NCBI GenBank assembly: GCA_041305085.1
Contig: JBFYMA010000014.1
Location: forward strand, 1 to 28,186
Reading direction: 5' to 3'
DNA from: SURF-58 sp041305085
GTDB lineage: Archaea; Nanobdellota; Nanobdellia; Woesearchaeales; UBA9642
Length of the DNA: 28,186 nt
This document shows positions 1 through 6,961 of this stretch, piece after piece (positions within the stretch are counted from its first letter, which is position 1; every line of letters starts with the position of its first letter). The translations under genes and the position numbers were made by a program. The notes under the pieces are model-generated. The model did no database searches. It had not been told where the DNA came from and saw only the letters and a list, made by a program, of their open reading frames with translations.

Positions 1-20
1 ACCCCAACCTTCAGGTCAAA
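1..20 (+). repeat. Partial copy of the structured repeat (3' hairpin only)
   Basis: Bases 1-17 match bases 104-120 at 15 of 17 positions. Bases 104-120 are the third hairpin of the full repeat copy at 48-130. This suggests that another copy, cut by the window edge, lies about 103 bases upstream in the same orientation. Only the ACC/GGT inner part of the hairpin is preserved; the outer strand differs from the full copy. The match is short, so chance similarity remains possible. Confidence 0.45.
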
Positions 21-47
21 ATTTTCAATTCCAAAAATGCACCTGAG

Positions 48-130
48 AAGATTGCGAGCCTGTAATATCACAGAGTGATGCCAGCAATCTTTGATTGCTC
101 TGCACCTCAACCTTTAGGTCGGGGATAGGG
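48..130 (+). repeat. Structured repeat, left copy (three hairpins)
   Basis: About 83 bases that reappear in inverted orientation at the other end of the window (28102-28183, minus strand). The copies are near-identical over 48-106 and differ only in stem sequence afterwards. Three hairpins can be drawn: ATCAC-AGA-GTGAT (67-79), GCAATC-TTT-GATTGC (84-98), and CCTCAACC-TTTA-GGTCGGGG (105-124, one A/C mismatch). Differences between the copies preserve pairing in all three stems, which supports a conserved RNA or DNA structure. The element lies in a non-coding region downstream of the RPA gene. It could be a dispersed small RNA gene, a REP- or MITE-like repeat, or the end of a mobile element. I do not recognise it as a named family. 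Confidence 0.75.
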
Positions 131-190
131 CAAACCTATCAGTAATCAGGAGCATTTTTGTTATTTAATACTTTTTCAGGATGGCTTTCG

Positions 191-291
191 CTGGCTTCTG
201 CCAGAACTCTTTCATACTGTATACTAATGTCTTATTTGGCTTTGCCCAACTTCCACCTGCCTCTGGCAGGCTTAGGCTGCGCAACGCGCAG
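191..291. other. Cluster of three GC-rich hairpins in non-coding DNA
   Basis: Three perfect short stems follow one another: CTGGC-TTCT-GCCAG (191-204), CCTGCC-TCT-GGCAGG (256-270), and CTGCGC-AAC-GCGCAG (277-291). They are far more GC-rich than the surrounding AT-rich intergenic DNA. The 78-codon frame that covers this stretch shows no protein-like features. Possible readings are a small structured RNA, a second repeat family, or a termination region for the minus-strand gene that ends at 384. No further feature is seen between 131 and 383 apart from the small hairpin at 354-369. Confidence 0.4.
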
Positions 292-353
292 TTTAATCCA
301 TCTTGACAAGAATAATGCAAAACAAACACTTATCCTTGCTCTTATTAATAATG

Positions 354-369
354 TAAAACGCTTATGCGT
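354..369 (-). terminator. Possible terminator after RPA gene
   Basis: Read on the minus strand, an ACGC-ATAA-GCGT hairpin is followed by TTTT, about 15 bases past the stop codon of the RPA gene. The stem is only four base pairs and archaeal termination depends mainly on T-tracts, so this is a weak call. Confidence 0.3.
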
Positions 370-383
370 AACACGAGAATTAC

Positions 384-1538
384 TTATTCTATAGCTTCTT
401 CCAGCTCTTCAAGGCTGTAGAGCTCTTCTTCAAAGTCACCCTGGCTGTCAGCAGCAGGCTCTTGCTTTTGCACTTTTTCCTTTATTGATTGCTGCACTGC
501 CTGCTCTTTTTTCTCAGCAGAAGGTTCCTGCATTTTTTCTTCTTCATTGCTGGCTTTTATCTTTGCCATCTCCTTTTCAGGGTCAGGATTAAGAAGTATG
601 CTGGATGTAATAAAGTCCTTGCTTCCAAAAGTCTGGTTTATTGAGACTCTTCCTGAAACCTTCACAATGTTGCCCAAAAGCTCATTTTTTTTGTCTTCAA
701 AGCCAGAAGGATTTTCCCTGAAAGAGGTCATTTCCTGATCTGAAATGCCCAAAAGCGTAAGCGCCTGATCCCTAAAAAATACTGTCCTTATGTTTCCTGT
801 GCCGTCATCCATGTATGCATTTAATAAATAAGAATATTTTGGGTCTATTTTTCCATGCTCCTGGCAAGTGAACCCTTCAGGGCTCTGCTTGGTCCTTTTA
901 CCGCAGTTTGGGCAAACTTCAAAAAATCTTGGGTCATAAACCTGCACTATGGTTGCCAGCACTTCTGCAGTTTGATTGTTCTCTTCCAGCTCCTGAATGC
1001 TTTTTCTTTCAAACTCCTGCTGCTGCCTTGGGAAAACACTGACATTAACGCTTTCCCCTTCTGGATTTATTTTTATTTTGCTGTAGTCATTCAGGTGTAT
1101 TTCCATCCTTCCCTGGTTTTCTCTTACATAGCCTGACTGTATCTTTATTATGTCTCCAGAATTTATTTTTTTCAGGTTTTCTGCCTGGTCGTTCCAAAGC
1201 ACAACCCTTAATGTTCCTGTCTCATCTGCTATCAAAAAATTGGCAACTTTGCCTTTTCGTCCATCCTTGTCAAACTCTCTTAGCTCATACACCTGGAGCA
1301 CTTTTCCAAGTATGTCAATATTTTTCATGCCTGAGTTAAGATTTTTTACCTTAAGATTAGAAGTGTCTATAAGCTTCACTCCCAGCTCATTGGCAACTAT
1401 ATGTGCTGCCCCTTCCTCGCTTATAAGCCCTGAAAGCTGTGAAAGCTTTTCCTTAATTTTCTGGTTGACTTGCTCTGAAGAAAGGTGGGATTTTTCCACA
1501 AGCTTATGCTTGATTTCTTCCAAAGGAATCTTGAACAT
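384..1538 (-). CDS. rpa: Replication protein A (archaeal ssDNA-binding protein, two OB folds, zinc finger)
   Basis: Binds single-stranded DNA during replication, repair and recombination in the cytoplasm. The order seen is a helical N-terminal segment (about 1-55), a first OB fold (about 70-160, with FLIADETGTLRVVLW), and a second OB fold (about 190-320, with AYMDDGTGNIRTVFF). Inserted in the second is a zinc-finger motif CPNCGKR plus a later C-x-E-H-G (C-x2-C and C-x2-H). The C-terminal 80 residues are acidic and Lys/Gln-rich, as in flexible tails of ssDNA-binding proteins. A TTG seven codons upstream is in frame, but the ATG at 1538 is preferred because a TATA box (1563-1571) sits about 29 bases upstream, which predicts a leaderless transcript. 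It is the only obvious information-processing gene here and is probably a separate transcription unit from the surface genes upstream. Confidence 0.9.
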   Translation of the reverse strand: MFKIPLEEIKHKLVEKSHLSSEQVNQKIKEKLSQLSGLISEEGAAHIVANELGVKLIDTSNLKVKNLNSGMKNIDILGKVLQVYELREFDKDGRKGKVANFLIADETGTLRVVLWNDQAENLKKINSGDIIKIQSGYVRENQGRMEIHLNDYSKIKINPEGESVNVSVFPRQQQEFERKSIQELEENNQTAEVLATIVQVYDPRFFEVCPNCGKRTKQSPEGFTCQEHGKIDPKYSYLLNAYMDDGTGNIRTVFFRDQALTLLGISDQEMTSFRENPSGFEDKKNELLGNIVKVSGRVSINQTFGSKDFITSSILLNPDPEKEMAKIKASNEEEKMQEPSAEKKEQAVQQSIKEKVQKQEPAADSQGDFEEELYSLEELEEAIE

Positions 1539-1562
1539 CTTGATTTTTAAGAAAGCCAATTC

Positions 1563-1571
1563 TTTTATAAA
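1563..1571 (-). promoter_or_regulatory. TATA box of the RPA gene
   Basis: Minus-strand TTTATAAAA centred about 29 bases upstream of the ATG at 1538, preceded by an A-rich BRE-like stretch. The spacing predicts that transcription starts at or within a few bases of the start codon. Confidence 0.65.
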
Positions 1572-1607
1572 TTTTACTGTTGGATGTCCGGTGTTTTTTT
1601 CGGCAGT

Positions 1608-3590
1608 TTATTGCGCTTTTAAAAGGCTGCTTGGGTTTCCAGAGCCGTCAAAAGTGTGTATTGCTACAAAATAATCCTGAGAGCTCACAACAGGCAAAAA
1701 ATACACTATTTTTGGCATCAAAGGAGGCTCGGTTATTCTGAAAGCCTTACTCTCTTCCAATTCTTCTGAAAAAGTTTCTGCTCCTTTTTGGAGGGCTACT
1801 CTGCACGTGTTTTCCTGGCAGCTTGGTTCTGAATATGAGGATGCATCCACAATGTCTGTTATCTCTTTTTTGTCCAGATTAATTACCTGCTCATCTGAAA
1901 CATAGGAATAAGGCTGCTGTGTGAAATAAACATCCGCCTTTTCTATTGGCTCTGTTTTTTCAGTAAAACTTATTTTCAGGAAGGTTTGGCTGCCTGCTTC
2001 AACAAGCGAAGTTTCCAGACCAGATATTTCCGGCGGCACATCATCTTTTAGGTTTAGTGCAAATCTTATTATGAGCTCTTTTTCAGCAGGCACTTTTTCT
2101 GTGTTTCCTGAATAATAATCCTCTAAAGTTGAATCTGTGAAATATTTTTCCCCTGTATGAAGGCAGAATACATAGTTTGATTTTTTTGGGGCACAAACAG
2201 GAATGTTGGAATTGCCTGTCTTTACGAGTTTATAAGAGTCTGTATTTTGGTCCAGCACAAGATAAATCTCATTTGCTCCTGAAGTGTCTGCTGTGCTGGA
2301 CTCAAAATTGTTGTTATTATATTCAAATCCTATTTCTGAAAAATCAATGCTTTTTTTTGTACTTACAACTATTGGGGGCATCGAACCATATTCTTTCAGT
2401 GATAATTTTGAAAGCTCGCCATTCCTGAAGCTCACAACATATCCATTGTCAGATATTTTTTCAAAGAACAAGCCATATTTTTGGTTGAACTCTTGTTCAC
2501 TTATTATTCTCGGGGAGTCATAGGTAGTGATAAGGTTGCAGGCACAGCTGTTTTCAACAGCATCCATGCAGTCATAAAAATTTTCCAGAAAATCATAAAA
2601 AACTATCTCATTCATTTTGTTGCTGCATTCTCCAAAATAGTATCCAGGATGGTCTTGGGCAAATTGTATTTTTTTCTGTTCTATGCATGTCTGAGTATTC
2701 TGTTTGCATTCATCTATGGTCTGTTGGGCAAAAATTTCCAGTTCATCATATATTTTGGTGTTGTGATTATTTTGAATTGAAAATCCTGGATTTGTCTTAT
2801 ATGTTCCATATGTTTCTATTTTGGTGTCTGCATAGGAATAAGACCCCTTTTCAAGATCTCCATCAAGGTTTGCGCAGTTTTTCTCATATCTTTGAAGGAT
2901 TTTTTCAGGATACCCTGCTCCAAGGCCCTCATCTGTACACTTGTCTTTTCTGTAGGCAGTATACCTGCAATAGGTTTCTGTTCCATAGCACTGCTTGTTA
3001 AAGACTTCTGCACAGGAATCAGCCATTGCTTCCTGCAGCGAAAAACCCTGGTCAAGCTTTTGCTTTGCGCTTTCTGCTGTTGCCAGCCCCCTGTTGTAGG
3101 CAAAGAGCGTTAATTGAATGAGCTCTTCTCCCTGCACTCCTTCTGACTGGAGTGCAAGATAGTTTTTCTTGAAGATTTTCAGCCCTTCACTTATCCTTGT
3201 GGTCTCATCAGGGCAGTACAGTTGGCCGTTTGCACAGCCATCAACCTGGAGAACTCCTCTAGCGTTTGGCGAAGTGCAGGAGCTTTCCTGCTGCGCCAGG
3301 GAAACTATGAGCAAGGGATCTATGCCTAAATCCAGCATTCCAAGGTTTGCCATCTCTGAAACTATTGTATCTTTGTAGTTTGCGCAGAGCTTTAATGAGT
3401 CATACTGCTCAAGGTCTGAGTTTTCAAAGTTATAATCCTTGCAGTATGTGTATCCTTCATCCTTTACAACAAACCCGCTTATCTGGTTCTGGCTTGAGAG
3501 ATCTTTCTGCGAAAAAAGAAATGCCAGCACCAACGCTATGAAAACAAGCATCAAGGTTGACAAAGTTATTATTTTTGAAGGGCTTTTCAT
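1608..3590 (-). CDS. Membrane-anchored lytic transglycosylase-like (SLT/GH23-fold) protein
   Basis: 660 aa with an N-terminal membrane helix (about 8-26) and an extracellular body. Residues about 88-190 look like a soluble lytic transglycosylase domain. LAQQESSC places the expected catalytic Glu at position 102, ARGVLQV (110-116) matches the G-L-M-Q motif, and FAYNRG (163-168) matches A-Y-N-x-G. Known enzymes of this fold cleave the glycan strand of murein. The catalytic Glu is retained, so activity is possible but not shown. The domain is unusually Cys-rich (for example 104, 119, 126). The remaining 450 residues are unrecognised; they contain a C-x2-C/CAC cluster near 350 and end in a fibronectin-like segment without a second helix. 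It lies downstream of the dead VanX-like gene, separated by about 100 AT-rich bases. An archaeon should lack murein, so the substrate is unclear. Confidence 0.7.
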   Translation of the reverse strand: MKSPSKIITLSTLMLVFIALVLAFLFSQKDLSSQNQISGFVVKDEGYTYCKDYNFENSDLEQYDSLKLCANYKDTIVSEMANLGMLDLGIDPLLIVSLAQQESSCTSPNARGVLQVDGCANGQLYCPDETTRISEGLKIFKKNYLALQSEGVQGEELIQLTLFAYNRGLATAESAKQKLDQGFSLQEAMADSCAEVFNKQCYGTETYCRYTAYRKDKCTDEGLGAGYPEKILQRYEKNCANLDGDLEKGSYSYADTKIETYGTYKTNPGFSIQNNHNTKIYDELEIFAQQTIDECKQNTQTCIEQKKIQFAQDHPGYYFGECSNKMNEIVFYDFLENFYDCMDAVENSCACNLITTYDSPRIISEQEFNQKYGLFFEKISDNGYVVSFRNGELSKLSLKEYGSMPPIVVSTKKSIDFSEIGFEYNNNNFESSTADTSGANEIYLVLDQNTDSYKLVKTGNSNIPVCAPKKSNYVFCLHTGEKYFTDSTLEDYYSGNTEKVPAEKELIIRFALNLKDDVPPEISGLETSLVEAGSQTFLKISFTEKTEPIEKADVYFTQQPYSYVSDEQVINLDKKEITDIVDASSYSEPSCQENTCRVALQKGAETFSEELEESKAFRITEPPLMPKIVYFLPVVSSQDYFVAIHTFDGSGNPSSLLKAQ

Positions 3591-3689
3591 TTTTTAATGT
3601 TGTTTATTTTGCAATTATTTTTGTTATTTTATCACTTATTAGTTTATTGTTAAATTGCTATCTTATTTTTTTATGTGTTTTTTTTACTG

Positions 3690-4790
3690 CTATTCAACAG
3701 AGCACACAGCCTGCCCTGTCTTCTGCTCTTTCTGCTTTGCAGCGTTCCATCTTTCAGTCTTGTACTCAAACTGCCACCAGTTTCCTTTGGTTCTTTCACT
3801 GTTGCCTTTTCTTACCCAGCCATCATCACACATAAGCCAGCCAATTTTTTCCTGCTCTGTTTTTTGTGCATCAGTAAAATAGTAGTTATCGTAGCTCTTT
3901 CCTATTCCCTGCTCTCCTGTTCCCAGCAATTCGCCTGTGTCTTTTTTGAGAAGCTGGATGCTTATGGCTCCTCCTGTTACAAAAGGCTCACTGCATGATG
4001 GCTCTTCAACTTCTTTTTCGCAATCAAGATCCTGGCAGGTCTCGTAAAGCGCTTTTTGCTCTTCCAGTGTCTTGTAGGCCTGTACTATGCGCAGAATATA
4101 TCCCTGGCGTTCAAGGCTTGCCGAGGTTTTTTCCAGCAAAGCCTCTGCTTCTGGATTCAGAATGCACTTGTCTGCAATGCAGTCTATTTCAGGGCTTATT
4201 TCTTCAAGGTATGGTTTGCATGAGAATTCCTTCTCTTTTACCTTAAGCCTTTCCTGGTCTTTGTAGTCAAGGCTTACCGGAAGGCTCAAAAAATCTTTTG
4301 TTGAAGCCTTGATTGTTATTTTTCCATCAGCAGAAAATACCTTGTATTGATAGATTGGGAAAACCGCTGCATGAGGATTTGTTGAAAGGTATGAAAACAG
4401 TTCTTTTCCGAATTCATTTTTTAATGCATCATCATAGTCTGGAAAGCAGGTTGTTGACTGATTGTTCCACAATGTGAACAGGTACTCTCCGCATTTTTTC
4501 TCTTCCCCTCCTCCTTTTTCACCCAAGCTTAATATTGCCCTGTCCAAAGCACTTTTTGCTGACCCATCAAGGTACAAAAGAGCTTTTTCTGCTTCGTGGC
4601 TTGTCAGATAAACCGCAGAGGCATATGTTCCTATTGGAGACTCATCTGTGCCTTCAATGCTTGCAGTGAAATTTATTAGGAAAAATATGAGTGCGCCTAT
4701 TGCTGCCAAACTCACAATAGGTATAAAATAGCTTTCTGCCTTTTTTCCAAGATTCTTTTTGCTCATTTTATGATTTTTGTGTTTTTGCAT
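3690..4790 (-). CDS. Prepilin-like protein with VanX-like (peptidase M15) domain lacking zinc ligands
   Basis: 366 aa. The class III type leader GKKAES is followed by a single helix (about 22-42). The C-terminal 150 residues align by eye with VanX D-Ala-D-Ala dipeptidase. ILRIVQAYKTLEEQ (about 229) corresponds to the LLLWDGYRP region, GGAISIQLLKKDTGELL (about 270-286) to SAIDLTLYRLDTGELV, and GNWWQFEY (about 336-343) to LEWWHYVL. In VanX, His116, Asp123 and His184 bind zinc and Glu181 is catalytic. The equivalent positions here are Phe, Ser, Gln and Asn, and the active-site Arg is Lys. The fold seems kept while the metal site is gone, so a binding or structural role is more likely than hydrolysis. 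A second in-frame ATG at 4766 is an alternative start. Middle region unrecognised. Neighbour of the transglycosylase-like gene. Confidence 0.65.
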   Translation of the reverse strand: MQKHKNHKMSKKNLGKKAESYFIPIVSLAAIGALIFFLINFTASIEGTDESPIGTYASAVYLTSHEAEKALLYLDGSAKSALDRAILSLGEKGGGEEKKCGEYLFTLWNNQSTTCFPDYDDALKNEFGKELFSYLSTNPHAAVFPIYQYKVFSADGKITIKASTKDFLSLPVSLDYKDQERLKVKEKEFSCKPYLEEISPEIDCIADKCILNPEAEALLEKTSASLERQGYILRIVQAYKTLEEQKALYETCQDLDCEKEVEEPSCSEPFVTGGAISIQLLKKDTGELLGTGEQGIGKSYDNYYFTDAQKTEQEKIGWLMCDDGWVRKGNSERTKGNWWQFEYKTERWNAAKQKEQKTGQAVCSVE

Positions 4791-4840
4791 TTCTTTTTCT
4801 TGTTCTCTGCTGTTGTTTTATTATTAATCTCCACTGTTTT

Positions 4841-5443
4841 TTACCTGCATTCTTTATAGTTTGGAATAAACACCTGCAGGCCTGCAAACAACTGCTGTTT
4901 TGTTGGTGTTGGTATAGCCTGAAAAACCTCCGGCCCTGATTTTTTTGTATTTATCTGAAGGGATTGCGCATGCAAATCAAAAGGTTTTTTATCAATCTCT
5001 GCATATTCAAATATTGTGTCCCAGCCAGGGCTTCCGGGATTATAGGAGCGGATGCTTTTGTAAGGACGTACAATGGAGAATTTCCAGTCATAATCATCCT
5101 GAGTGTATGGCTGCAAAAAAAATCCTGATGAAAGCTTTTCGTGAAGGATTATTTTCAGGCTTTCATCATCTACCTCTACGGATGATTTGTAAAAGTATGG
5201 GCTTGCAATATATTCTGCAACAGTCATCTGTTTGTTTTCTATTTGTATTTTGGAGCTTAAAACCTGGTTCAGGCTAGTGGAGAGCTCTGCATATTCAAGC
5301 GAGCATTCAGCTTTTGCAGTTCTGGAAAAAGGATTCTCATATATTGAAAAAAAGATAATTATGAGTATGAATATTGCAATTAGCAGCAGCATTATGACTA
5401 TGTCAAAAGACTCTTCTATGCCTTTTTTGTTCATCTTAATCAT
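4841..5443 (-). CDS. Prepilin-like membrane protein, DPANN-type
   Basis: 200 aa. The leader NKKGIEES (class III type, with Glu shortly after the predicted cut after K-K-G) runs straight into a very hydrophobic helix (about 15-33). The ectodomain carries a stretch LNQVLSSKI followed by MTVAEYIASPYF, a pattern I associate with a recurrent DPANN pilin-like family ('T-V-A-D-L-I' region). The function of that family is not known to me. Its start overlaps the end of the upstream gene by eight bases, so the two are probably translated together. An ATG at 5434 is an equally possible start and would leave a one-base gap instead of an overlap. Likely delivered to the outer face of the membrane. Confidence 0.7.
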   Translation of the reverse strand: MIKMNKKGIEESFDIVIMLLLIAIFILIIIFFSIYENPFSRTAKAECSLEYAELSTSLNQVLSSKIQIENKQMTVAEYIASPYFYKSSVEVDDESLKIILHEKLSSGFFLQPYTQDDYDWKFSIVRPYKSIRSYNPGSPGWDTIFEYAEIDKKPFDLHAQSLQINTKKSGPEVFQAIPTPTKQQLFAGLQVFIPNYKECR

Positions 5444-6029
5444 TTTTTCTTATAATCTGTATTTCTAAAAGCCCCTCAAATTCTTTTCCCTGCTCAACAA
5501 GCAATACAGGAGACTTTTTTGTATAAATATTTCCGCTTCCAGGCCCTTTTATGCCTGCTTTTGCAGGAGGCTCCAACAGATCGTAGAGCTCTTTGTTTAT
5601 GTACACTGTTTTTTCTATCACAGCTGGAGGGCCAACAAAATTCTGGTCATTTATTTCATGATAATAAGCAGTTATTTTTGCGCAAAATTTTCCCTTATCA
5701 GGAAAATCTATGTTTTTTTCTATTTCATAAATGCCTTCTGTTTTGGGCTCTGAAAATTTTTTAAGATCAACTATTCCGGGATAGACTCTTCCTGTTTCAG
5801 TATCCTGATAAAACAGTTCTGGAGAATTTTGGATTCTCTGGCTAAAGCTGTATATCTCTATTTTTTCTGTATTTATGCCTGTAACCACAACAGTTTTTAT
5901 CAGAAAAACAACCAGCCCTATAACAAACAGTGCATATATTGCCTTATATATAAATGTAAGGGATTCTTTTAGCGCTTCTGCTTTTTTGTTAAAAAATGCT
6001 TTGTTTTTGGGTTGTTTTTTTCTGCGCAT
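5436..6029 (-). CDS. Prepilin-like membrane protein, DPANN-type
   Basis: 197 aa with a basic leader of about 20 residues ending in NKKAEALKES, then a hydrophobic helix (about 28-48). The extracellular part has a 'Y-P-G-I-V-D-L-K-K-F' segment, a central antiparallel-strand-like region, and a Pro/Gly-rich stretch (PPAKAGIKGPGSG), ending in alternating hydrophobic strands. There are no catalytic motifs. It lies ten bases downstream of the amidase-like gene and overlaps the next gene, so it is an internal member of the operon starting near 6909. Function unknown; the topology fits a pilin or pseudopilin subunit. Confidence 0.7.
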   Translation of the reverse strand: MRRKKQPKNKAFFNKKAEALKESLTFIYKAIYALFVIGLVVFLIKTVVVTGINTEKIEIYSFSQRIQNSPELFYQDTETGRVYPGIVDLKKFSEPKTEGIYEIEKNIDFPDKGKFCAKITAYYHEINDQNFVGPPAVIEKTVYINKELYDLLEPPAKAGIKGPGSGNIYTKKSPVLLVEQGKEFEGLLEIQIIRKND

Positions 6030-6039
6030 GTTTTTGTTT

Positions 6040-6909
6040 TTATGAATAGTATTGGATTATTGCCTGCGCAATTTTTTCAGGGAACTGGTCAAAGCCGTTT
6101 TCCAGGTCTTGGTTTTTTGGAAGCAGCAAAAGCACTGCAGGCTCTTTTGTGAGCTTTCCTTCCAGATAACCTGGAAGCACTTCCTTGTTTTCAATTTTTA
6201 AATCCGGAATCTGCAAAAGCTTTAATCCAAGAATACATGCAAGCTGCTGGTTTTTTTCAAGCCTGTGCCTTATAAAAACTATCTGGAGGTATTCTTCCTG
6301 CCCCTGTCCAATAAATATGCTCATTTTTGCAGTGCTTTCAGAGTCAGCAAAGTCAAAGTTGTGCTTTATCCTGAGATACTGCTGTACTGCTTGTTCCAAC
6401 TGTTTGGGCGCTCCTTCTGAGGCTGCCTGCACAAATAAATATTTGTTCAGAAAGTTTGTATCTGTTGTTGTTGCAATGTTGCAGCCTTTCTGTTCCTGCT
6501 CTTCAAAAATTATCTGGTTATCTTTTTTTTGTATTGGAAAGCTTTTTGAAAATGTGTGGCTTTCAGGCTCCTGCTGGCTGAAAAAAGTGTTGGTTGCAAA
6601 ATGAAACCTTGTTGGAACAGTGCTTGGAGGGTCAAAGACATTTACAACCCCTTTGTTTGTTATCTCATACTCAAAATTGTAATTCTGGTTTCTCAGATTG
6701 TAGAAAAGCTCAACATCCCCATTCACTCCAAGCACAGAGTTTGCAGCCAGTGCTATGTCTTTTGAGTAAAAGTTTTTCCAGAATTGTGTATTGTCTGCAT
6801 TTGCAGATACATAGAAAAACAGTATCAAGCCTATTCCAACTGCTGCCAGAAGAATTCCCAGAGTCATAAGCCCTGCCTCTACAGCCTCCTGCCCTCTTTT
6901 TCCCACCAT
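6040..6909 (-). CDS. Prepilin-like protein with possible degenerate amidase_3 domain
   Basis: 289 aa. Leader VGKRGQEAVEAG then a helix (about 12-33) form a class III type signal. A segment at 49-71 (KDIALAANSVLGVNGDVELF) is of a kind seen in many archaeal pilin-like proteins. The C-terminal third is reminiscent of N-acetylmuramoyl-L-alanine amidase (amidase_3). TAKMSIFIGQG (193-203) aligns with the A-D-l-f-I-S-I-H-A-N strand, EKNQQLACIL (218-227) with the S-x2-L-A helix, and EPAVLLLL (256-263) plus EKIAQAIIQYYS (278-289) with the P-A-V-L-v-E strand and terminal I-A-x-A-I-x-x-Y helix. The zinc His and catalytic Glu positions are not conserved, so it would be inactive. This resemblance is visual only and could be wrong. 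First gene after a TATA box at 6931-6940. Confidence 0.6.
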   Translation of the reverse strand: MVGKRGQEAVEAGLMTLGILLAAVGIGLILFFYVSANADNTQFWKNFYSKDIALAANSVLGVNGDVELFYNLRNQNYNFEYEITNKGVVNVFDPPSTVPTRFHFATNTFFSQQEPESHTFSKSFPIQKKDNQIIFEEQEQKGCNIATTTDTNFLNKYLFVQAASEGAPKQLEQAVQQYLRIKHNFDFADSESTAKMSIFIGQGQEEYLQIVFIRHRLEKNQQLACILGLKLLQIPDLKIENKEVLPGYLEGKLTKEPAVLLLLPKNQDLENGFDQFPEKIAQAIIQYYS

Positions 6910-6930
6910 GGCTAAAAAATTGTAGAAGAA

Positions 6931-6940
6931 TATTTAAATA
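6931..6940 (-). promoter_or_regulatory. TATA box upstream of 6909 gene
   Basis: TATTTAAATA centred about 26 bases upstream of the ATG at 6909, in the 52-base gap after the stop of the preceding gene. The spacing again predicts a leaderless transcript and the start of an operon running to about 3690 or 1608. Confidence 0.55.
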
Positions 6941-6961
6941 GTTTGTTGCCACACTCATCTG

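Noticed and set aside
1..130. CRISPR array or tRNA at the left end
   Set aside because: No regular repeat-spacer series, and the hairpins do not form a cloverleaf with the conserved T-loop sequence.
158..394. 78-codon plus-strand frame over the hairpin cluster
   Set aside because: No signal, domain or ribosome site, and it runs through the three hairpins and into the end of the RPA gene; better explained as non-coding.
1539..1559. TTG start seven codons upstream for RPA
   Set aside because: The TATA box at 1563-1571 is too close to allow a transcript that includes it; the ATG at 1538 fits the usual spacing.
1150..1674. 174-codon plus-strand frame opposite the RPA gene
   Set aside because: Antisense shadow of a convincing RPA coding region; composition is Ser/Phe-rich as expected of a reverse-complement frame and there is no promoter or family match.
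3591..3689. Possible small gene or terminator in the AT-rich gap between the transglycosylase-like and VanX-like genes
   Set aside because: No reading frame of useful length, no stem-loop, and the T-runs are on the wrong strand to end the minus-strand transcript.
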